A DNA stretch of 64,000 nt from Roseomonas nitratireducens (GTDB lineage: Bacteria > Pseudomonadota > Alphaproteobacteria > Acetobacterales > Acetobacteraceae), in the NCBI RefSeq assembly GCF_017813355.1, contig NZ_JAGIYZ010000019.1, positions 40,680 to 104,679 on the forward strand, in the 5' to 3' direction. The translations under genes were made by a program, and so were the position numbers. The notes beneath the pieces were generated by a model that worked only from the letters and a program-made list of their open reading frames with translations, had not been told where the DNA came from and ran no database searches. Positions 43,771-51,649 of this stretch are shown here, one piece after another. Position 1 is the first letter of the stretch; every line of letters begins with the position of its first letter.

Positions 43771-44262
43771 TGTGCCGCGCAACAACGCCTTCGGGGTGTG
43801 GATGGCGGCGGGCTGCAAGTGGGTGTTGTGAGGGACCAGCACGCAGAGGATCGTTTTGCTCGCGGGGTGGCGACGAAAAGCGATCAGGGTGGTGATGGAA
43901 TTGAGATGAACGCCTTCGCGGAGGGGTCAGAAAACTGGGGTTTTTGGGGTTCGTTACGAGCGCAGGGTGGCGATGGTGGTGATGCTTTTCGGAGCCGTCC
44001 GTAAGGTGATGCGCACTTGATAAGGGCTCGCTAATTATACGCGTGGGCACGATATGTGTGGGCGGAGGCACCATCACCACCATCGCCACCCCGTAATCGT
44101 AACGACCTCCGCCGAGGCGCCACACCGTAGGGCCGGACGTGGTCCGAGCCATGGCGGCTCAAGCCAGACAGCGAACGTCGAAGGCCCGCAGTTCGAGGCG
44201 CGAGGCGCCTTTAGGGGCGGAAAGCCCTCGCTGCTAGGGAAGCGCACAAGGCCTGGCAGCAT

Positions 44263-44321
44263 TGTGCCTCTGTGCCTGTGCCCTGTGCCCCCGCCGTGCC
44301 TGACCTGCGCCCCGGTGTGCC
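44263..44321 (+). repeat. Cluster of five TGTGCC hexamers
   Basis: Exact TGTGCC at 44263, 44271, 44277, 44284 and 44316, plus a near copy (CGTGCC at 44295), within 59 bp. It lies directly upstream of the promoter of the terminase-like gene. The same hexamer forms the pairs at both ends of element B. It may be a set of binding sites for a regulator, or low-complexity sequence. Confidence 0.5.
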
Positions 44322-44328
44322 TGAAATG

Positions 44329-44357
44329 CTGACCGGATCACTGCCATCTGCTATAGC
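44329..44357 (+). promoter_or_regulatory. Candidate promoter of the terminase-like gene
   Basis: CTGACC (44329-44334) and TATAGC (44352-44357) with a 17-bp spacer, 32 bp upstream of the GTG at 44389. Located just after the TGTGCC cluster, which may bind an activator or repressor. Pattern match only. Confidence 0.5.
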
Positions 44358-44388
44358 AGTTCGCCCTTCACACACCGGAGCCGCAGCC

Positions 44389-45132
44389 GTGCCCGCACTG
44401 CCCGACACCCGCCTGGAGGCCTTCGCTCAACACATCGCCGCGAACCCAAAAGCGACCGCGAAGGAGGCGGCGCGGTCAGCAGGTGTGAGCGCCGCAAGCG
44501 CCCGTGTTCGCGGACCGGAGTATCTGCGCATGCCGGAGGTCATCGCCCGCATTGGAGAGATCAGGGGCGTCCCACCCGCTGAGATCGTTCGACCATCGCA
44601 CTCTCTGACGCGCTTGCTTCCTGACGGACCGAAAGCCGCTTCGGAGCCGTCTGCGTCCGTACCGCTTCCCCCGCAGGTGTCCTTCGAGCCGCAGGAGCCG
44701 CCCGCCGGTTTCGGCACATGGGAACAAGAACGGCTGCGCGCCTGGGCGACAAACCAGCTGGGCGGCATCGCACTGGAGACCCGGCGCGGCTCGCCACAGG
44801 TCGCCGTGCGCGCCATCGACGGCATCGGTCGGATCCAGGGCCTGAACAGCACCACCCATCACGTCCAGCGAGACTACCTCTCTGGCGTTCCCCTGGATGT
44901 CCTAATGGCGTGGCGCGGCCTGTTGGAGAAGGCGGCGGCGCGAACGGGGCCGCTACTCGACCTCACAGCCAAAGAGGCGGGGCTAATCGGCCTGGAGGTG
45001 ACGCAGGACATGATCGACGAGCGCGGGCTGATCGTAGCCTCGCTTGAGGCCACCGAAGAAAACGACACCGCAGAAGGTCATCCCTCCGAAGCCGCCGGAG
45101 ATCGAGAACCCGCCATCGACCCGCTCTCCTAA
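44389..45132 (+). CDS. Terminase small subunit-like protein
   Basis: A 247-aa product from GTG 44389 (GGAG upstream). An in-frame ATG at 44326 would precede the inferred promoter and is rejected. Residues about 6-60 read RLEAFAQHIAANPKATAKEAARSAGVSAASARVRGPEYL followed by MPEVIARIGEIRG in pattern. This is the Terminase_2 small-subunit helix-turn-helix signature. The rest includes WEQERLRAWATNQLGGIALE and RDYLSGVPLDVLMAWRGLL, not further recognised. In satellites, a TerS homologue redirects helper-phage packaging to the satellite genome. No large terminase is present. The motif is moderate, so a generic HTH protein remains possible. Confidence 0.6.
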   Translation: MPALPDTRLEAFAQHIAANPKATAKEAARSAGVSAASARVRGPEYLRMPEVIARIGEIRGVPPAEIVRPSHSLTRLLPDGPKAASEPSASVPLPPQVSFEPQEPPAGFGTWEQERLRAWATNQLGGIALETRRGSPQVAVRAIDGIGRIQGLNSTTHHVQRDYLSGVPLDVLMAWRGLLEKAAARTGPLLDLTAKEAGLIGLEVTQDMIDERGLIVASLEATEENDTAEGHPSEAAGDREPAIDPLS

Positions 45133-45307
45133 GCGGGCGAGAACTCTGCGTCGCTCGCCGCCCGCCCCCGGAGGTGGCGGAGGACGGCGCACCCGTCGGT
45201 CTGATGTCGCGAAGGGCGGCAGGACGCGACGCGGTACACTCGCAGTCGGGGCCGAAGGCGCTTGGCGGCGCGGCAGGCGCGACCAAGTCTCGCGTGCGGT
45301 GAGAACA

Positions 45308-45354
45308 TTGCCACATCGCCGGGCGATACTTACATTATCAGAAACGGTCGTTTC
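45308..45354 (+). promoter_or_regulatory. Candidate promoter and palindromic operator of the element A recombinase
   Basis: TTGCCA (45308-45313) and TACATT (45331-45336) with a 17-bp spacer precede the recombinase ATG at 45370. A hyphenated palindrome, GAAACG-GT-CGTTTC (45341-45354), lies just after the -10, where a bound repressor or the recombinase itself would block transcription. It may also be part of the recombination site. Confidence 0.5.
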
Positions 45355-45369
45355 CGAAGGTGTAAATCC

Positions 45370-46068
45370 ATGGCCGAGGGCCGGTTCGTCTCCTACCTCC
45401 GCGTCAGCACCGCGAAGCAGGGCCATTCTGGCCTGGGCCTGGAGGCGCAGCGCGCCGCCGTCGCCGCGTACCTGAACGGGGGGAACTGGTCACTGCTCGC
45501 GGAGCATGTCGAGGTTGAGAGCGGACGTACGTCCGACCGCCCGGAACTCGCCGCCGCACTCGCGGCCTGCCGACTACACAACGCCACGCTAGTCATCGCG
45601 AAGATGGACCGCCTCGCTCGCGACGCTCACTTTTTGCTGGGCCTGCAGAAGGCGGGCATCGACTTCGTTGCCGCCGACATGCCGAACGCTAACCGACTGA
45701 CCGTCGGCATTATGGCGCTGGTGGCGGAAGAGGAAGCGCGGGCAATCTCGGCCCGCACGAGGGCCGCGCTGGCAGCCGCGAAGGCGCGTGGTGTGCGCCT
45801 GGGCACGCCGCGCCCGCCGACGCCCGAGCAGGCCCGAGCCGCGCTCCTGCATGCCTCCGTAGCGCGCACTGCCAAAGCCGACAGGCGGGCGACCGACTAC
45901 GCCACGACCATCGCTGCCATCCGCGCCGAGGGCGTCACCAGTGCCTCCGCCACCGCGCAGGCGCTGACGGCGCGCGGCGTGCCGCTGCCGTCGGGCAAGG
46001 CCGGTTCCTGGCAGGCGGTACAGGTTCAGCGCTTGCTCGCCCGTCTGGGTCGGTCGCCGCTGGCCTGA
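45370..46068 (+). CDS. Serine recombinase (resolvase family), element A
   Basis: A 232-aa small serine recombinase from ATG 45370. The catalytic serine lies in SYLRVSTAKQGHSGLGLEAQ, with IAKMDRLARDAHFLLG bearing the conserved arginines and EEEARAISARTRAALAAAKARG the long helix. The C-terminal HTH reads IRAEGVTSASATAQALTARGV. It resembles the enzyme of element B at 32464 in size, order and motifs but is clearly diverged. Role may be dimer resolution or inversion. It is preceded by its own promoter and palindrome. Confidence 0.88.
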   Translation: MAEGRFVSYLRVSTAKQGHSGLGLEAQRAAVAAYLNGGNWSLLAEHVEVESGRTSDRPELAAALAACRLHNATLVIAKMDRLARDAHFLLGLQKAGIDFVAADMPNANRLTVGIMALVAEEEARAISARTRAALAAAKARGVRLGTPRPPTPEQARAALLHASVARTAKADRRATDYATTIAAIRAEGVTSASATAQALTARGVPLPSGKAGSWQAVQVQRLLARLGRSPLA

Positions 46069-46310
46069 TAAAGGCCGCATGCCGGGAGACGCCGCGGCAG
46101 GGTGGGACGAGGCCAGCCCCCCCCAGGGGCCATCCCCCACCGGGCGGGGGAACTGAGGGCCTGCCTTGATCCCCCAACACGAGGACCTGGCAGGCCCCCC
46201 CCCTCCCCCAACCGCCTGTCTCCCTCCCCCCCCCGCCCGGCGAAGCTCCGATTTTGGCGCGGTGAGAAGGCGTCATTACCAGCCCGGGCCGTCCCCGTTC
46301 CAAGAACGAA
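46069..46310. other. C-tract-rich spacer between recombinase and hsdR ends
   Basis: A 242-bp non-coding gap between convergent genes with many homopolymer C runs (up to nine or ten C near 46193-46204 and 46228-46236) and CCCACCGGGCGGGGG near 46137. It may function as a two-way transcription end. The C-runs may also be sequencing-prone. No gene is seen. Confidence 0.5.
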
Positions 46311-49300
46311 CTACGCGGCGCCCCCGTACCGGCGGAACACCCAATCCACCGTGGCGGCCACCTTCGCTTCCCACAGGTTGTCGTCGTACTCGTCGGGCAG
46401 TTTCCGCAGCGCGCCCTTGATAGTCGTCCGTACCTTGGCCCGCATCGTCGGGTTGGCCTGCCAGTCGATCCCCGAGAATAGGCTCTTCAACTTCGTCAGG
46501 AGATCTCGGGCGACGTCCTTGACCTCGTCGCGCTTCGCCTCAGGGAGTTGCGGATCTGGCTGGGTCAGCACGTCGAACAGCGCCAGTTCCTCCTCGCCGA
46601 GATTCTCCCTGGCATGGCGCCGATCCTCTTCGCCCATCGCCTCGATCAGGCGCATCAGTTCAGCGAAGATCTCCTCGGCGGTCATGCGCCTCTCATTGTA
46701 GTCCGCGACGAGTTGCTGGTAGCGGTCGAGGAAAGACTGGCGGGTCGGGTTTTGGGCAGCGAGGTTCTTCGCGCGCGTCTCGGCCTCGTTGCGGGCCAGT
46801 TGCACGGCGCTCTGACCACGCCCCTTGGCGAACAGCGCCCTCAAGCGCTCGAAGTCGATGGCACCCAGGTTCACCAAGCCGTCCATGCTGTCGGGATCGG
46901 GCAAGGGCCGCGTGATCTCGATGCCCACCACTGACCTGTCGAGGAGATCCTCCATCTCGGCAGCGAGGTCGCCGATCTTCGGCTTTGGCAGGTGCTCCCG
47001 GATCGCGATGTCGACTTTGCGGACCGTGTCGATCTCGGGGAACAGCGCGCCCACGAGCGGATCCGGCAGCGCCGACTTGAAGGCGGCCCAGAGTTCTGAG
47101 GACATGCGGAGGAAGCGCATCCTCACATCGTCCGGGAGGGTCAGTTTCGCCCTGGCCCCACCGATCAGGTCGCTCTTCGCCAGCCCCTCGGCAGCCACGA
47201 TAGCATCCACGCTGACACCCCGCTCGGCCATCCACGCCTTGGTCTCGCGGAGCCCGCGCTGGATGTCCTCGACCAAAGCGGCCTTGTCGCGGATCGCCGG
47301 AGCATCACGGCCACCGGTAGCGTAGATCTCCAGGGCGCGCTTCAGGTTCGCGAAGACGCCGACGTAGTCCACGATCAGGCCCGCCGTCTTGCCCCGTGCC
47401 GTTCGGTTCGCCCTGGCGATGGTCTGCATCAGGGTGTGGTTCCGCATCGGCTTGTCGAGGTAGATCGTCGAGCACGTCGGCACGTCGAAGCCGGTGATCC
47501 ACATGGCGCAGACGAAGACGAGGCGCAGGCGGTCGTCGGGGTCCTTGAACTTCAGGTCGAGGTTGTCGTTCACCATCCGCTTCCGGTGCGGGACGATGTC
47601 GAGACCCTTCTTCGCCAAATCCTCGATTTCGTTCTGGCCCTGGCTGACCACGACCGCCATGTCGGTCTCGCGGAGCCAGTCGTAGTCGGCCTGGACGGCT
47701 TGGCGGTCCTCGGGTGCTGCCTTGTCCAGCAAGGCCTTCTTCTCGGCCAGCATGACCTGCCAGTGGGCCTGGACTTTGTCGTACATCCGCACGGCGGTCG
47801 CCTTGTCCACCGCGACGAACATAGCCTTGCCCCGGTAGCCACGGCCCGTGAAGTGCCGCACCACGTCCTTGGCGATGATATCCAGGCGGTCGTCGCGGGT
47901 GAGAAGCGCGTATTCCTGCGCGAACTGCCGTTGGAGCCGGGCCTCGACGTCTTCGTCGATGGAGGCTTCCTCCACAAGGTTCTCGAAGTCGTCGCCCAAC
48001 TCGCGGTTCGCCAGCCGCACCTCCGGGATCCGGTTCTCGTAGTACAGCGGCACCGTGGCGCCATCGGCGATGCTCTGGCCGAAATCGTAGACCGAGACGT
48101 AGTCGCCGAAGACCTCGCGGGTCCGCTCCTCCTCGCCCTTGATCAGCGGCGTGCCCGTGAAGCCGATGAAGGCGGCGTTCGGCAGTGCGGTCCGCATGTT
48201 CAGCGCCAGGACGTCGTATTGGCTCCGGTGGGCCTCGTCCGTGATGACGATGATGTCGCTGCGATCCGACAGCACCTCCATCGCTTTGCCGGGCTCCGGG
48301 CGGAACTTGTGGATCAGGGTGAACACATAGCGATGGTCTTCCCGCAGCAGCCGTCGCAGATCAGCCGCAGACGAGGCTTGGACTTCGTGGATGTCTTCGG
48401 TGACCGCACCGCACTCGGCGAAGGTCCGGGCGATCTGGTCGTCGAGTTCCTGGCGATCCGTGACCACCACGAAGGTCCAGTTGCCCTTGACCTTGCGATG
48501 GACCTTCTCCCCAAACATCACCATGGAGAGCGACTTCCCGGACCCCTGGGTGTGCCAGAAGACGCCCAGGCGCCCCTGGTTGCTCCGGAGATCCTGGACC
48601 GCCTGGATGGCGCGGTTGACGCCGAGCACCTGGTGGTTCCGCGCCACCTTCTTGATCAGCCGAACCGTCCCGGTCTTCTGGGCTTCCTCCTGGAAGACGA
48701 CGAAGTTCTCGACGATATCGAGGAAGTGCGCGGGCTCGCAGGCACCCCGTATGGCGACCTCCAGGCTGTTCGTGGGGGCGTCGTCCTCGTCCAGGCGCTT
48801 CCACTCCAGCCAGTGCTCCCAGGGCGCCTCCACGGCTCCCAGGCGCGTGTCGTGGCCGTTGGAGATCAGGCCGAAGCCCGTGGGCGCGAAGACGTGCGGA
48901 ATGGTTGCCCGGTAGTCTTTCAGGTTGCCATCCAGGGCATCGCTGACGGGCTGGGTGGGTGCCTTGAACTCGCAGAACAGCAGCGGGATACCGTTGACGA
49001 AGCCCACCGCGTCGGCCCGCTTCTGCCCCAGGTCGCCCGCGAACCAGACCTGACTGGCCATGAGGAACTCGTTGTTGCCAGGGTTCTCCCAGTCAATGGC
49101 CGTGACATGCACGGTGGTCGGCTGGCCGTCCTCGCCGACAGTGGGCACCGGGACGCGGTCACGGAGGAGCCGCACGACCTCCTTGTTGGCAGCCACGAAG
49201 GCCATGGAGGACCGGGACCTGGTGACTTCCTCGACCGCCTTGTCGATGACGGTGGCGTCCAGGCCGGGGTTCAGGCGGGCCAGGGCTGCACGGAGCCGAC

Positions 49301-49457
49301 TGGGCAGGTAGGGCTGACGCTTGGTCTCACGGCCTTCGCTGCTCGCTCCGCCATCGAACTCCTTGAGCAGGCTCTTCGTGGTCCAGCCGACCTCCTGGAA
49401 TCGCTCCAGGGCTGGATCTTCGACCAGTGCCTTCTCGTTGATCGGGGATGGTGCCAC
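46311..49457 (-). CDS. hsdR: Type I restriction enzyme R subunit HsdR
   Basis: A 1048-aa restriction/translocase subunit starting at GTG 49457. The N-terminal PD-(D/E)XK nuclease shows the D...ExK pattern ADAVGFVNGIPLLFCEFKAP. The SF2 motor has WHTQGSGKSLSMVMFGEKV (Walker A), VVVTDRQELDDQIARTFAEC, IVITDEAHRSQYDVLALNM (DEAH) and FIGFTGTPL. Later motifs include MWITGFDVPTCSTIYLDKP and a C-terminal helical HsdM-contact region. It cuts unmodified DNA far from the recognition site after ATP-driven translocation. It is the last gene of a six-gene operon, 3 bp after the 293-aa unknown gene. Confidence 0.95.
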   Translation of the reverse strand: MAPSPINEKALVEDPALERFQEVGWTTKSLLKEFDGGASSEGRETKRQPYLPSRLRAALARLNPGLDATVIDKAVEEVTRSRSSMAFVAANKEVVRLLRDRVPVPTVGEDGQPTTVHVTAIDWENPGNNEFLMASQVWFAGDLGQKRADAVGFVNGIPLLFCEFKAPTQPVSDALDGNLKDYRATIPHVFAPTGFGLISNGHDTRLGAVEAPWEHWLEWKRLDEDDAPTNSLEVAIRGACEPAHFLDIVENFVVFQEEAQKTGTVRLIKKVARNHQVLGVNRAIQAVQDLRSNQGRLGVFWHTQGSGKSLSMVMFGEKVHRKVKGNWTFVVVTDRQELDDQIARTFAECGAVTEDIHEVQASSAADLRRLLREDHRYVFTLIHKFRPEPGKAMEVLSDRSDIIVITDEAHRSQYDVLALNMRTALPNAAFIGFTGTPLIKGEEERTREVFGDYVSVYDFGQSIADGATVPLYYENRIPEVRLANRELGDDFENLVEEASIDEDVEARLQRQFAQEYALLTRDDRLDIIAKDVVRHFTGRGYRGKAMFVAVDKATAVRMYDKVQAHWQVMLAEKKALLDKAAPEDRQAVQADYDWLRETDMAVVVSQGQNEIEDLAKKGLDIVPHRKRMVNDNLDLKFKDPDDRLRLVFVCAMWITGFDVPTCSTIYLDKPMRNHTLMQTIARANRTARGKTAGLIVDYVGVFANLKRALEIYATGGRDAPAIRDKAALVEDIQRGLRETKAWMAERGVSVDAIVAAEGLAKSDLIGGARAKLTLPDDVRMRFLRMSSELWAAFKSALPDPLVGALFPEIDTVRKVDIAIREHLPKPKIGDLAAEMEDLLDRSVVGIEITRPLPDPDSMDGLVNLGAIDFERLRALFAKGRGQSAVQLARNEAETRAKNLAAQNPTRQSFLDRYQQLVADYNERRMTAEEIFAELMRLIEAMGEEDRRHARENLGEEELALFDVLTQPDPQLPEAKRDEVKDVARDLLTKLKSLFSGIDWQANPTMRAKVRTTIKGALRKLPDEYDDNLWEAKVAATVDWVFRRYGGAA

Positions 49458-49460
49458 CGC

Positions 49461-50342
49461 TTAATGATCCTCTCGGCGAAGCCCCAGTGAGGTCCTGGCG
49501 GGCTTGCAGCGCTCCTTGAGCCGGTGCCAGCGCTGGTATGTGTTGGAGGCTTCGGGACCCTTCTTCAGCCGCCATGCCCGGTCGAGGTAGCGGCGTGCGT
49601 CAGTGAGCAGGTCGCAGTCTCCGGTGCTGTCGAAGAGATCCAGCAACGCAGCGGCCCGGTGCGTGCAGAGCATGGCGACGACCTCGTCCTCGGCTCGCAG
49701 CAAGGTCGGCGGAAGGTCAACCACCGCGCTGACATCCAGTGATGCCCCAGGTTGACCGGCGTGGCGCAGCATCACGGACAGGCGCAAGCGCTCGCTGGCA
49801 TCCACGAGCGGTTCCTGATCCGCCTCCACTGCTGCCATCCAGGCTCTCAGGTGCGGGATCGCGGGGCGGAACTGCCCGCAGGACTTCAGCGCCTCGTAGA
49901 AGGCGAAGCGGTCAGCGCGTCTTGGCACGACCCGGTCAGTCGCTGCCTCTGCGAGAACCCTGTCCACCAGGAAGACATCGTCGGACGTCGCGAAGCGGTG
50001 CGGATCGAAGCCGAGGTTCCGCAAACGCGCCTGTGCCGCCTCGAAGGCCACGACCTCGGGTGGACGGCTACGCTCGACGAGATCGACAACCTCGCGGCGA
50101 GCCTCGGGGATGATCACAAAGCCGCTGCTCAGCCAAGTCCACTGACGCCTCACTCGGGCCGCCGGTGTTCCCTCCGTGGTCACCTCCAGGAGGTTCCGGC
50201 GCACGTTGACGATCAGCCAAGCCTCCTCCCTGTCTCCGTCATCGACGAGGCAATCGATGAGAGCGCCCCACTCATCCTCGGACGCGCGCGTGAGCCACTG
50301 CAGAACCGTGCGGCCTTCCAGTTGCAGTTCGCCGATGGCCAT
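49461..50342 (-). CDS. Unknown protein embedded in the type I restriction operon
   Basis: A 293-aa product of unknown family. Strand- and helix-forming segments alternate: EGRTVLQWLTRASEDEWGAL, EEAWLIVNVRRNLLEVTTEG, WTWLSSGFVIIPEARREVVD, then a helix-rich region (FEAAQARLRNLGFDPHRFAT, DRFAFYEALKSCGQFRPAIP). The C-terminus ends with a repeated helical pattern reminiscent of TPR-like folds. It is cytosolic by composition. It lies directly before hsdR (3 bp) and after a tiny exported protein (6 bp), so it is co-expressed with the restriction enzyme. Effect unknown. Confidence 0.7.
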   Translation of the reverse strand: MAIGELQLEGRTVLQWLTRASEDEWGALIDCLVDDGDREEAWLIVNVRRNLLEVTTEGTPAARVRRQWTWLSSGFVIIPEARREVVDLVERSRPPEVVAFEAAQARLRNLGFDPHRFATSDDVFLVDRVLAEAATDRVVPRRADRFAFYEALKSCGQFRPAIPHLRAWMAAVEADQEPLVDASERLRLSVMLRHAGQPGASLDVSAVVDLPPTLLRAEDEVVAMLCTHRAAALLDLFDSTGDCDLLTDARRYLDRAWRLKKGPEASNTYQRWHRLKERCKPARTSLGLRREDH

Positions 50343-50348
50343 GTGGCT

Positions 50349-50636
50349 TCAGCAGAACCGATCACGGGCGCAGGCGTTAAACTGCCGGACCTCCTCGTTG
50401 AGTTCGCGGATCACTGTCGCCTGTTCGTCCCGCTGGCAGTCCAAGAAGACCTGGACTTCCTGGCGGAAGCGCTCGATGCGGCCTCGGCAATCCTCGAACT
50501 CCCAGTTCGGGGAGTTGGACATCAGGTACATGGTGCATCGCGGCGGCGTCGGGCGGTGGCAGAAAGATGCCAGGGCTTCACGGGACAGAACCGCGAGCGG
50601 CAGCGTGGCGAGGGCGATGACAAGGAGACGGTTCAC
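50349..50636 (-). CDS. Small exported six-cysteine protein in the restriction operon
   Basis: A 95-aa product from GTG 50636, which overlaps the DUF4268-like stop (TGA at 50635-50633). The N-terminus NRLLVIALATLPLAVLSREALA is a Sec signal peptide. The mature part has six cysteines (ASFCHRP, PRCTMYL, FEDCRGR, FLDCQRD, FNACARDRFC), suggesting three disulfides in the periplasm, plus a helical middle (FRQEVQVFLD, EQATVIRELNEEVRQF). An exported protein inside a cytosolic restriction operon is unexpected. No family is recognised. Confidence 0.65.
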   Translation of the reverse strand: MNRLLVIALATLPLAVLSREALASFCHRPTPPRCTMYLMSNSPNWEFEDCRGRIERFRQEVQVFLDCQRDEQATVIRELNEEVRQFNACARDRFC

Positions 50637-51649
50637 GATCCGGCCTCCGGGGGCTCGGGCTGGGCGTCTTCGCTCGTGGTGTCTGCGGGGCCAGGAAGTG
50701 CCTGGACGTACGGCTTGAAGACCTTGTGGAAGAGTTCGACCTTCTCGGCGAGCCATGCATGCTGCGACGGCCAGTCGGTCTCGACGGTGGGATCCCTGTT
50801 CGACTGGTAAAGTGCGATGCGGCTCATCTTCTTCGTCTCCATCGCCTCCCAGGACAGGGTCTCGCCCGCAGTCGCCTCGATCTCGGCTTTTTTGGCCGCC
50901 AGTTGATCGAACCATGCCTGCTTCATCGGCCCATTGAAGGCGAACTCGACCGCGATCGTCTTGTCCTTGCTATTCAGCATCGTGCTCAGCCAGAGGTGCG
51001 AGCGTCCGAGACCGAAGGAGACCCAGTGCTGCGGCCTTGGCCTCGCGGGCTTCACCTTCCCATTCTTCGCGGCCAGCACGGTGGCGAAGGCTTCCCAGTA
51101 GCGCCGCTTCTGCGCACCAAGGGGAGACAGTCCGGCTTCGAGGGTCTCGCGGGCCATTCCTGCGGCGTTTGTGGCCTCGTTAGGCGCCGAAACGACGTTG
51201 AACATCGGGGCCGGATCAGAGGTGCCGATGCGCCACAACTCGATTTTCAGGCCGAAGAACTGCAGGCGGTCGCTGGTCATCTCATTGAGCCAGTCGATGG
51301 CCGCGCGATGCTCTTCGGTGAACTCGGTGGCGATCCAGATGACCGTGGCTGCCTTCAGCCCGGCGGCGTAGGTGAGCAACTGACCAAGATGCCGGTGGTC
51401 CGTCTTCGCCAACTGGTTCTCGATGACGACCCAGTGTTCGTCGGGCGTGTCGGTGCGCTTGGCGAGGATGTCCGCGCTGAAGGGGCCGACGCTCTCCTCG
51501 GTGGCCTCGACCTCCAGGTCCATGTCCAGGGCTTCGCCGAGGAGTTTCAGGCCTTCCTCTGAGGCGAGCCACGGCGTGAAGTCTGAGGCCTCATTGGGCC
51601 ACGCGTCGCGGACATCGACGGGCTCAAGGGTGCCGAGTTTCTTGGTCAT
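50633..51649 (-). CDS. PD-(D/E)XK-like DUF4268 protein in the restriction operon
   Basis: A 338-aa product from ATG 51649, overlapping the hsdS stop. Residues about 45-130 include GPFSADILAKRTDTPDEHWVVIENQ, then HRHLGQLLTYAAGLKAATVIWIATEFTEEH in order. This has the D...ExQ spacing of PD-(D/E)XK nuclease-fold proteins (ENQ at the catalytic place). The C-terminal half (RRYWEAFATVL, WLSTMLNSKDKTIAVEFAFNG, ALYQSNRDPTVETDW) matches DUF4268. It may be a DNA-binding or nuclease accessory. It sits between hsdS and the small exported gene, both overlapping by 4 nt. Confidence 0.75.
   Translation of the reverse strand: MTKKLGTLEPVDVRDAWPNEASDFTPWLASEEGLKLLGEALDMDLEVEATEESVGPFSADILAKRTDTPDEHWVVIENQLAKTDHRHLGQLLTYAAGLKAATVIWIATEFTEEHRAAIDWLNEMTSDRLQFFGLKIELWRIGTSDPAPMFNVVSAPNEATNAAGMARETLEAGLSPLGAQKRRYWEAFATVLAAKNGKVKPARPRPQHWVSFGLGRSHLWLSTMLNSKDKTIAVEFAFNGPMKQAWFDQLAAKKAEIEATAGETLSWEAMETKKMSRIALYQSNRDPTVETDWPSQHAWLAEKVELFHKVFKPYVQALPGPADTTSEDAQPEPPEAGS

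Larger units (their letters stand above)
43771..44388. other. Origin-like intergenic region of element A
   Basis: A 618-bp gene-free stretch directly after the helicase. It holds a perfect 20-bp inverted repeat: left arm GGGTGGCGATGGTGGTGATG at 43965-43984 and its complement at 44072-44091, separated by 87 bp. Between them is an AT-rich patch (CTAATTATACG near 44032). A related single copy GGGTGGTGATGG lies at 43887-43898. Further right are repeated TGTGCC motifs and a promoter. Position beside primase and helicase genes makes this the probable replication origin. Confidence 0.6.

Noticed and set aside
41986..43842. Minus-strand open frame of 618 codons
   Set aside because: Opposite the helicase gene; His/Arg-rich shadow.
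44326..44388. ATG start for the terminase-like gene
   Set aside because: It would place the coding start upstream of the likely promoter and adds no homologous sequence; GTG at 44389 with GGAG is preferred.
46069..46310. Genes in the C-rich spacer
   Set aside because: Open frames are interrupted by homopolymer runs and have no recognisable protein features.
47436..49490. Plus-strand open frame of 684 codons
   Set aside because: Fully antisense to hsdR, whose motifs are complete; no family features.
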